DNA of 64,000 bases from assembly GCA_944474755.1 (NCBI GenBank), contig OX104115.1, positions 71,524,993-71,588,992 of the forward strand, in the 5' to 3' direction. This DNA is from Limnoperna fortunei. Its lineage: Eukaryota; Mollusca; Bivalvia; Mytilida; Modiolidae. The notes under the pieces are model-generated. The model ran no database searches and was not told the DNA's origin. It was given only the letters and a program-made list of their open reading frames with translations. Below are positions 48,901 to 60,900 of this stretch, in pieces (the first letter of the stretch is position 1; each line of letters opens with the position of its first letter). The position numbers were made by a program, and so were the translations under genes.

Positions 48901-51900
48901 TACTTGCAAATGTTGTTTTTCATTGCAATGAATAAAAAACATAGTCGGTCATACAGTTCAGCCATTGTTATATGAGAATTTATAGCAATTAGAACTCATT
49001 ATAAAATCAATATGTTTTTCTCCTGTAAAACATTTAAACATGCAAACTTCAAATTAGGAAGACCTCATGGGGAAAACACTTTGATTTATAATTATATACT
49101 TTATAATGGACGAAAACTGTCAGAAATAATTAATTTCCTCTGTGGTCTGATTTTGTGCCATAATTGCAAATGTAATGTATTTTTTTTTTTTTTTTTTAAT
49201 TTTAGAGTGAATAGTTGTTTAATGCATGTGAGCAATTTTCCATTGCTTTTTAGCAAATATTTGTTGTAATAAGTGTGTGTTGCAATATGTATATGATGGC
49301 ATAATTTTTGTATATACAGATAGTCTGCCATAAATATTAGTTTTTATACCCCCGCTCGACAGAGTCGGGGGTATATAGTGGTCCTCATGTCCGTCCGTCC
49401 GTCCGTTCGTCCGTCCACATTTGGTTTCCGGATGCTAATTCAAAAAGTTTACATCCAATTTGAATGAAACTTTGGGATATTGTTATATATCAAGTTGGTA
49501 AGAAGCCTATCGATTTTGGGGGAAATCCGTCAAATTTCAAGGTCACAGTCCACGAAAAACGTTAGAAATTTTAACAAAAAAGTTGTTTCCGGACAATAAC
49601 TCAAAAAGTTTACATCCGATTTGAATGAAACTTTGGGATATTGTCATATATCAGGTTGGTAAGAAGCCTATCGATTTTGGGGGAAATCCCTCAAATTTCA
49701 AGGTCACAGTCCACGAAAAACGTTAGAAATTTTTACAAAAAAGTTGTTTCCGGACGATAACTCAAAAAGTTTACATCTGATTTGAATGAAACTTTGGGAT
49801 ATTGTCATATATCAGGTTGGTAAGAAGCCTATCGATTTTGGGGGAAATCCCTCAAATTTCAAGGTCACAGTCCACGAAAAACGTTAGAAATTTTTACAAA
49901 AAAGTTGTTTCCGGACGATAACTCAAAAAGTTTGCGTCCGATTTGAATGAAACTTTGGGATATTGTCATATATCAGGTTGGTAAGAAGCCTATTGATTTT
50001 GGGGGAAATTCGTCAAATTTCAAGGTCACAGTTCACGAAAAAGGTTAGAAATTTTTACAAAAAAGTTGTTTCCGGACAATAACTCAAAAAGTTTGCATCC
50101 GATTTGAATGAAACTGTAAAATATTGTTATATATTTTGTTGGTAAGAAGCCTATTGATTTTGTTGGAAATCCATCAAATTTCAAGGTCACAGTCCACAAA
50201 AAACGTTAGAAATTTTCACAAAAGCAGGGGTATCAGTGATCGCTAGATCAACTTTGTCTAGTTTGTATATATGTTAAATTGTTAAGCTATTTTTTAACTA
50301 TTTTATTGGGAATTTGTTCAGTTAAAATCTATTTCACATTAAAAATAGTTATTTCTAAATTGTTCCTGCAAATTCTGCTTTTATAATAATGTGGATCAGA
50401 TGGGTGATGTTTATTTTAAATGAAATTTTTCATAAAATTTGTTATAACATGTACAAGTCTTCTTGATAAATGTTTAGAACGATCTGACATTGGGATACAA
50501 TGGGCCTTCTATTGACTTTAAGTAATATTTATTTGTAATGTGCTTTTATTAATTTTGTAACTAATATCCACTTTCTGACAGAGAAGAGAACAAACAATTT
50601 TTGTTATTACATGTATTAGTGATGTTTTTTATATCTCTAAACATGTGTTAAACATTTTTTGTCTGTAAACTTAAGAGAAACACTCATTTTAAAATATTAA
50701 GTCATGAAAAGGTGAAATTAATCAAATAGAATTGAAGTACAGAAACTAGCTACATCTAAACAACTTTGAGAAAAGTCAGTAAATATTTAGTAGTTTTAAT
50801 TAGAAGGCAGGAGATTAAACACAAAATTTGTCAGGATAAACTTACACCTCTTCTGTTTTCAAGTTCAATACATGTACCTATAACAATACTAGAAGATTGA
50901 TTGATGTTTAAGTTCCAGCAAGCATTATTTCAGCTATATGCCGGACGTGACAATACTAGAAGAGATTCTTCAGCTTAATCATGCATAAAACTATCATAAT
51001 TATGTTCATAAAATATCTTGAAACCAATTTTCATATTCCTAAACTTGTCTTACAGTGATATAGAGATAATTTTAAAGGTACTAAAGTTGGCAAAGGTTTA
51101 AAACTATAAATGTTTTATGTAACCATATAAGATGTTTAAACTACCTTAAACAATTCACATTTATTTACATAGCAACAGACAAATTCTCTTATTTTAAGAG
51201 GTTTTTGCATATAAAGACATGTACAAGAATATTATTCTCATAATGTCTCCATTCCAAATCATGACAACATGCATATGAAATATAGATTTAATGTCATGTG
51301 CAGATTGCATCAAAATGGTACTAAAATTCTATCAGATGATTATTTACACAAAATACAAGTTTGAAATTTTAATGTACAGACAATTATTAAAAAAGCATTA
51401 AACTTTGTATTTAGTATAATATGCAGGTTTCATTAAAATGGGATTAAAATGAATATTGGTTTGCCCAGAATACACATTTTAAATGAAATATAAAGAAAAA
51501 TCTGCAGGTGCAAACTCATACTGCAAACATTTATTAGGGACAACAAATCCAACATAATCTCACCTCTGTTATCTTGTTGGATAATATTATATTTCCTTCT
51601 GTTGTGATTGTAAGAAAAATTGAAAACTATCAGACTATACATTACCAACATAGCGGGTACAATCTTCTTATTGACATGTATAGTTGTATACATGAAAATG
51701 TAGCATACTTTTTAACTTGCTGACAGACTTGTTATTGCTATTACTAATTTTGCCATGACAAATACACATTCAAACAAATAACTACCTCATACTTATGCAT
51801 AGAATTTTCTTTTCTCCTTAAAAATGAACAAATATATATCTGTTTGTAAAGTCAAATAGCCTCATAGGGAATAATATTTTGTGTTCCTTTTCAATAGATT

Positions 51901-54900
51901 TTGACAGATCACTTAAAAGACCCATAAGTTCCAGATATGCCGATGGACTCTTTCATCAAATTTGTAGACCTGATGGAAAAACATTTAATGTAAGTGACAC
52001 GTTACATATTGTATGATGTCCCATATTTTTTTTACATAGAAAACTTACGTGTTTGCATCAATTGTGGGACATGTCAGTAAAACAAGAGCGATGAGAGATC
52101 AAATTTTAAATTAGATTGACTACAGAGTTTTTTAGCCATCATATTTTCTCTGCCCTTTTTATTCAGATATAGAATAATACCTTTATACTACTAAGTACGA
52201 GGTATTTTAAAATCAGTTGTATAGAAACTTTATTGAAATATCAAATATAACCAAAAAAAAGATGGTGTAAAAGTATACTTGTAATATCTTTTATGTCTTT
52301 CTTTTACAGATAACTTGCAGCAGAGAACAACTGAGAAATATTGAAGCACGCCTTAATCAGTCAATGCATTTATTCAGACGGCGTTTAGAGTGGCTGACAA
52401 CAGAGAGCCGTCGTTTGTTTGGGGTTATAGAGGAGAAAGCAGTAACTATTGTCCTGGACATTCGTAATATGTCTCCTATCCACTTTGACCAGTACAGAAT
52501 GGCCTTAGAAAGAGTCATTTATGAGCAGCTTACTCAACTTTCCAAATTTAATTTAGTCAGGTCAGTTATTTCATGTACGGTATACATTTTTGTGAATTGC
52601 TGTGTACATGACAATCTGCATATATCAAATAGGTTCAGATCTATTAAGAATTGTGTGCACTGGACAGGTCAGAAGTCTAACTTTTTTTCATTCTATTTCT
52701 TTTGTCCTTAATCAGTTAATATGTTGCAAACCATAATTTAAATAATATATATTATTTGGAGTTTTATATTTGCAGCTTAGAATATTCTGGACATGTAGTG
52801 AAAAGTTGAAATGTATATTTATAGGCCTGTGGCCCTATCCAATACTTTTCAGTTATTATTCTGAATAAAATATTTTTAAATCAAATAGTGAAAAGTTAAT
52901 TTTTTTAAGGAAGTAAAAAAAACCATTTTTTTTCATTATAGGTCCACTGACGATATAGAAAGGTACCAGTCTGAGTGTGTCCCTGTAACACATGACACAA
53001 TTCAGGGAGCTGTGGACTGGGTGTGGGCTCTTGACAGACTGGCCCCTGTAGCCAAGACAACAACATGTGAGGCTATACAAAAGGCCTCTATGGATCCAAA
53101 TGTAAATTCATTTAATTACTTTTTGAGATGAATATTCAAATATACAAAACCTTAAAAAAATGTGTTGAATTCAATACAGTAGTGGCCATCTTATAAGGCC
53201 CCCCCCCCAAACAAAAGCCTCATTTTAAGTGTAGAAGATGGGGTGCTTAAAAGTGAAATGTAAACTTGAAGTCTAAGAAGCTTTAATCATGATATGAATA
53301 TGTTAATAACTTGCATGTAATTCATCTTTTAAATATCTGAATATTGGCTAAGTGTTTAGTTTATCATTATTACTGCTGAAATTTTTTATAAAGTTACAGT
53401 GTCTTTTTCAGAAGAATTACTAAAAAAAAATTTTCACTACAAATGTTCTCATTATAGGAATATAATGTGAAGTGTTTTTATTCCTTTATTCAGAATGAAG
53501 CAATTTACTTGTTCACAGAAGGAACAGCAATAGAAACTTGTAAAGAAATTCTTAAAGAGAAGGTGAGACTTGCTTAGAGGACTGAATATATAATGGACAA
53601 ACTTATATACTTAAAAATATATTTCCCTGTATACTTTCATATCAATTTAATATGTGGTGTAATGTTTTTGATCATAAATGTATTGAAACAGAAATTCTAA
53701 TGTTTACTTGTAACTCGATCAGTTCAGACCTTTGTAGGCTAACTGGTCAGTATTGTATTTTGGTCTGTATAATGAACACATTTATACTTCTGAAACTTAT
53801 AGGTTATTTACGTTTTTTGAAACAAGATGGGTTTTCTCGTTCATATGTCATCGAAGGGCGTCAGCCCTGAGATGAGATGATGAGAAAATGCATCGAGTTT
53901 CATAAAACGTAAATAATCTGTTTATCGCTGTTTTGTAACATTGTGTCGTCATAATGTTACTTAAGGACGTCTTGACAGCGAGCTGAGATGGGCCCATCCC
54001 ATGCTAGTAGAGTGATATGGAATAATATCGCACACAAAGATCAAAGGAAAATACTGCAAAATAGCGATAAACTTTTTTAACATACAAACTTTAAATGTGT
54101 TAAGACATGGAAAAATTATGGTTGAGCCATGGTTTTTTTTGTAGGGATTTTTTTTCCAATTTATTCTCCAATGTCTACCTATTTAGACTAAAAGTTTTCT
54201 GGAATTTTATGTATTTCTATATAATGAGATTTTTTTTTACACTATACATGTAATGCTTTTCAATCACTGAGGTTTCTTTGACAACAACTAGGCTTTTTGT
54301 ATGTCAAGAAAGATAACTCCAGATGAGATCACAACTGAATATTTTATTCTTCAGGTTAAAGATTTATATCACAAAGTGCCTGTTCACATAGTGGTCTTTA
54401 ACTGTGATGACTCAGCAACTATACGATTTCTTAAAGACTTTACTCAAAGGACTAGTGCCAAGTATGTATTGTTTTTCTTAAGATCAGACCATAACTAACT
54501 GAGCACATCAAAATATTTTGACTGTTTCAATTTTTGGTTTAAGGGGGTATTTTTGTTTTTGTATTGGCATGAGGCAGGGGTTTTAAGTAGGCCAGAAAAA
54601 ATATGTGTGTTTCCTTTTATGTAGAATTATAAAATAGGTAGGTCAATTTTTATTTTTTTTTGTTGGGGGGGGGGGGGGCAACAGTACATATGGCTGATTT
54701 TAAAAATCTAATAGCATAGGCTATGACTGTTAAGGTTTTCATTTTACATTTCTTATATCTATCTAAATGCCAGATGCCTGCAGCATATCCGCTGTGTTGG
54801 GGCAGAAGTATGAAAATAGAACTAAAATCTGAAACAATAGGGGGGTGGAGGGAGGGGGGGGGGGTAACCCGATTATTTTCCGGTTAGAAGTACCCTCAGT

Positions 54901-57900
54901 TAAAAACACCCCAAAAAAAATAGGTAGGGTCAGGTAATTAGAAACACACATATTTTTTTGTTTGGCCTGACCTGATTAACTTGCGCAAACTTAACTATTT
55001 CAATACCATTAATTTTATTTTTCATTAATGCTAAACACTAATGGAAAGTGATAATATGTTTTAATTGTCCTTTTATTATGTCCACTTAAATTTAAGGCGC
55101 ATGACATATCTCAGTTTATTATATGCAATTTTGTTGCCTTGCAAATATTCAAAATTCTATATCCTGATGAAATAACATGCCTTACAAAACAAAGATAAAA
55201 TAGTACAACACTCAACATTTTCTAAACATTATCGTTTCTTCATGTTCTTTGTTTGTATTTCAGATTTCATGCTTATTCAGTCATTATGGAAATGGATAGT
55301 TATGAACCATCCCCAATTGAGCCTCGTAACAATCGTGCTAATATAGTGCTTAAAAAACGTACATTTGGTGGGGTCCCTCCAGGGGCAGGGATGAGGGAAG
55401 ATGTGGCCTTATTGTTTGAAGAAATAGAAGAAACAAGGAACACTATTGCTCAAGTACAAGCCATCATGGAAGAAGTGCCTGAACCTAAAATACAAGTTGG
55501 TGAGTATTTTGACTTGTACTTTGAGATTGTCCACATAAGACATAATGATTATATTGACATTTACTTTGAGATTGTCCACATAAGAGTTGGTGAGAATATT
55601 GACTTTTACTTTGAGATTGTCCACTTTAGAGTTGGTGAGTATATTGACTTTTACTTTGAGATTGTCCTCACAAGAGTTGGTGAGTATATTGACTTTTACT
55701 TTGAGATTGTCCTCACAAGAGGTGGTGAGTATATTGACTTTTACTTTGAGATTGTCCACATATGAGTTGGTGAGTATATTGACTTTTACTTTGAGATTGT
55801 CAATGTAAGAGTCTTCAAGCTACCAATGTTTGAGCACATGAAAGTATTTGAGCTTCATGTACCACTAGTATATTAGGTTCATTGTTTTTTTTCTCATTAT
55901 AAGTTGTACCGTCACTTTTTTTTAAGTTTTTTATGGAAACTTTCCATCTTCTATTTTTTAAGTGTGATCTAGGGTACTAACTCAGCGCTGTGTAGTGTTT
56001 TGTCCATGCATGGGAATTAAATTTGTTTTCAGCCAGTAATTCATCAGGATTTTACATATAAGAAACAGCGAATTATATTATAACATGCTTTAAACATTTT
56101 GAGACTAACAGGATAGGCATTTATGTGGTTATTTTATCCCTCGCTGATAAACCACAGACTCCATGATATGTTTCTCAATTCATTTTAGAGGAAAATAATT
56201 TTTTCTATTTTATTGATTTAGTCTTGTGTTAATGTAATGCTATACAGTTGGCTATGATTACCGTGAGACGTTTGTCTTTTATAGAAATTTAAAAACACTG
56301 TTGGTTGCATTATGTCATTGAAATCCCATTTAACAATTTTATTTCGCTATTCACTCCATCAGTGTATTGTTTTAAGGTCTGATATCATCAAGATTTTTTT
56401 TTTTTTTAAAGAAGGTAATAAGCAGATATTATCTTAAAACATATCAATAATTTGAAATTTTATAATATGGTAAGTCTTACCTGGAAACAGATTATCTTGT
56501 CTGTGGTATTTCCATGTGAAGAAAAGATCATTTTATGTAATTCCTGAAATTCTAGTTAAAGAATCAATCAGTCAATAACAATATAGTTTCATATTCTTTT
56601 TATAAGAGAAGATTCATGCTGGATAGAGAATGGTGAATTATTAATATAAAATAAATGAGATTGTTGATTAAAAGAGGATTTTTATTAATATTGATTTTTC
56701 TGTGTTTGATGTTAAAATACTGTGATTTTTTTTTCATTTAAACAATGGATTACATAAATCAGCATGTTGTTTAACACATTTCATATAGCACCAATAAGAA
56801 GTAGTTTGGAATCTATTTTATAAACTACAAATCTGTTCACACAGTCAGTTAATTAGAAAAAAAATGTGTTGATTCAGATTTCTTAAAAATATTTAAATAA
56901 TAAATTATAATGCCATTTGTATTACTTTCATACATATTATGCAATTAGAACAAAAATATGATGTATTAAAAAGTTGTTAACATCAATTGGTGATTTTACC
57001 TTCCAAATTTAGTTTTGCCAACAGCGTGTTTGCAGAGCCAGTAAACATATATATGTGTGATTACATTTTAAATTTATATCTGCAACTTTTCAATTACAAT
57101 ACAGTTATTGCTATTCTAATACAAGCAATAAATGGAGAATTTTTATTTGGCAGTTTTGACTGCTGATGTTGCATATTTTTCAGACAGGTAAACTGGGATT
57201 TTATCTCCTCAAACTTTGAACACTATCCTATGATAATCAATCATACATAAATGTTGCAGTGGTATACTGATTATGCCTCAGTCCAATAAGCACCTGCAAA
57301 TTCTAATGAAACTAATAATTAATTTTTTAATTCAAGATTGTGGTAGGCAGATCTATAAAGCTAGAAAATAAAAAACTATGGCCTAATTAATAATTAAATT
57401 TGTCACAAACTACTTTAATTTCAACTTTTGTTCAATTTACAGATCTTTCTTCAGGAAATAGTTTTTTTACCCCCACTATATGCTCATATATCGTAAAAAG
57501 GTCTATGCATAAAACTTGTTGTCATCCAGTATGTTTAAGAATAAATATTTTAAAACTAATAAATATTAGCAAATTACAAGTTAAAATTTGTAATGTGTTA
57601 TGCCTGTGTGATTATTTCCATTGATCATTGCGTAAGAATAGTAAATTATAATCTTGAATAGTCTTGTTATGTCTGCTGTGTTTAATTAGAATCAATTGAT
57701 ATTTCTGTGTCTGTTTTTAACAAATCTATAAATTATTAATTGAAAAGAACCTTTCAATTAACTTAACAGTCAATATGATGCTGCATAACAACAAAAGCTA
57801 TGACAAATTACTTGTTTGTTATTTAAAGACAGTAATTCTCAGGCTCTGGTTACAGCAGGAAACCAGTTTGATCTACCGTTTTGGTTTAACTTGTGTATTT

Positions 57901-60900
57901 TTTCACAATTGCAAGAATTATGTGATTTTCTGAAATTTCAACAAAAACAAAAAATGTTTTGAAAAGAAGGAATAATATATATTTGTATTTCTTTTTAACA
58001 TAAAACTAAAGTCACATACTGATCAGTGATGAGGCGTCGTTATAAATTTTCAGAATCTGTGATCGACAAGACAGATCTTACAGAAAGAGATGAACAATAC
58101 ATGGGTACAAAACAATGGTTGAGTATATATGGACTCGGTGCTCGTAGATTGGAATTATGGGATGTGTTAGGAAGTGTTGCATTTAAACACCGTGATGGAG
58201 TTGTTGACCTGAAAGTCAAACCTGAGAATGGAGATCAGACAGAAGCTGTAAGTATTTTATTTTTTGTTGATTGTTATTGTCTCGCCTGCGACGAAAGTCG
58301 CTGGAGGCGAGACATATGTATGGGAATCCGGCGGCGGCGGCGGCGGCGTAAACACTTGACATCTTGCTTCATATCTTTGTAAGCCCAAGCCCTAGGTCCA
58401 TCAAATTTGGTCCAGAGGTAGCTTATGATGAGTACTTGCCAGTCAGTCACCTGTCACCTGACCTTGACCTCAATTTCACGGTCCAGCGACTACGTTAAAG
58501 TTTTTGGGTTACGACAGTTCCTCTGTAACTACGCATGGTAGGATGACAATATTTGGTGTATAGGTTGCTGATGACTAGTACATGACTGTCTGGTATGTGT
58601 CACCTGACCTTGACCTCAATTTCACGGTCCAGCGACTACGTTAAAGTTTTTGGGTTACGACAGTTCCTCTGTAACTATGCATGGTAGGATGAAAATATTT
58701 GGTGTATAGGTTGCTGATGACTAGTACATGACGGTCTGGTAGGTGTCACTTGACCTTGACCTCAATTTCACGGTCCAGCAACTACGTTAAAGTTTTTGGG
58801 TTACGACAGTTCCTCTGTAACTACGCATGGTAGGATGAAAATATTTGGTGTATAGGTTGCTGATGACTAGTACATGACTGTCTGGTAGGTGTCACCTGAC
58901 CTTGACCTCAATTTCACGGTCCAGCGACTGCGTTAAAGTTTTGGGGTTACGACAGTTCCTCTGTAACTACGCATGGTAGGATGACAATATTTGGTGTATA
59001 GGTTGCTGATGACTAGTACATGACTGTCTGGTAGGTGTCACCTGACCTTGACCTCAATTTCACGGTCCAGCGACTACGTTTAAGTTTTTGGGTTACGACA
59101 GTTCCTCTGTAACTACGCATGGTAGGATGACAATATTTGGTGTATAGGTTGCTGATGACTAGTACATGACTGTCTGGTAGGTGTCACCTGACCTTGACCT
59201 CAATTTCACGGTCCAGCGACTACGTTTAAGTTTTTGGGTTACGACAGTTCCTCTGTAACTACGCATGGTAGGATGACGATATTTGGTGTATAGGTTGCTG
59301 ATGAATAGTACATGACTGTCTGGTAGGTTCTGCCTGACCTTGACCTCAATTTCACGGTCCAGCGACTACATTAGTTTTTGGGTTACGGCTGTTCCCCTGT
59401 AACTATGCAGGGTATGGTGACTATTTTGTATACAGGCTGCTGCTGATATTTAATGCTATTTACGTAATGCTTATGACGAAATTTATTTTCGTTACTGATG
59501 CGGAATGCAGGCGAGACGTTTTTCTGTGTCCACACTTGTTTTTAGTTATCATTGCTTTCAAACATTAGATTTATACAAGATCACAAGACTTGATTGGATT
59601 TGTTTAATGCTAGCACACTTATATAACAGTTGACAGGCAAGTTGACATGTTACCCCCACTTGGACACTTTTTTGGTCCGGGTTATAGTATGGTGAAGTCG
59701 TGCAGATGGGTGTGCGGGGAAAATAGGGTATCAATTTTGTGTAATCAACTCCTCCTACAGTTTTCCACCCAGATTTCTGTAACTTCACAGAAAGATTTTA
59801 CATGTATTGAAGTTGTGCACTTGCTATTCTGGAATTGTTTGAGGATTTTTTTCCTAATTTTCCAGACTTTGGAACTTGGTCATTTTTGAGAACATTTGCA
59901 GAAGACGGTGCCTGTTTTGTGTAATCAACTTACACAAACGCAAAACCTCCTTCCAACAAATTGTAAACCATTTTCTATATATTAAGGCACTTGCTTCGCA
60001 ACCCAGCCATTTCAGTATTTTGCAATTTTTTCTGGTTAGGACCTGATAAGGTTTTAATTTGCTTCCAAGATGTTGCATGCTTAATGGAGCTGCAGCAAGT
60101 GCCATTTTGATGCCCTTTGCTTGAGTTTACAGACGGCAGAACCCAATCTTCTACAAAAATTAGGGCAGCTGTGTCTTAATAGTAGTAAAATTTATTAGAA
60201 CAGTCATATGTATAATCAAAATACAATCAATAGATGTAGTATGTACAGGAAACTTATAAATATTCATTTTCACTTAGACATGTTAGAGCTGCATTTCTAT
60301 ATAGCTATGGAGATGTTTCAAATTAATTTCATTTGTTGTTATAAAAGCTGTACAAAAGTATGTAAAAACAAGTAAACACTGGACAAGGCAAAATGTGATC
60401 AAAATGTTGTTGTGCAAACGCTGATAATGTTCATCACTGTTCTATAATTTTTCCGAAAATTGATTGATCTTTTACTATTAGGTTACCCACACTAAACTAA
60501 TAAATGCCAGATATTGTGAAAGATTCCCTGTGGTCAAGTGGAAAGATGGACAAGTCATGCATGTCCAAGTGACACCAGAGATACACAGACGATATGAGAG
60601 AAAAATGAATATCTCACTTAAGTCTTTCCAGCAGAGGTATGTCACATTTTAAATGAATAGGTATAGTGATTAATAAACCAAGTTTTATTTTTTTATGTAA
60701 TTCTCCATAACACATGTGGACTGAAATGGATTCAGTTTGGATTGGTTTAAATTACCATATTTTTTTTACTGTAGATCGATATATTTTAAACATTTCCCTG
60801 TACATGTAATCCACAAAGACTTATTATTCCAGAAAATATGCCACCTTGTAATGCCACTCGACAGAAAAGTGTGGCATTTTGAAATGGATGACCTCTAGTT

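Noticed and set aside
47200..59345. Hammerhead ribozyme in the 146 bp cores (CTGATGA present in every unit)
   Set aside because: No stem II with a following GAAA and no pairing stems I and III could be placed. Bivalve elements with hammerheads are known, so it was considered.
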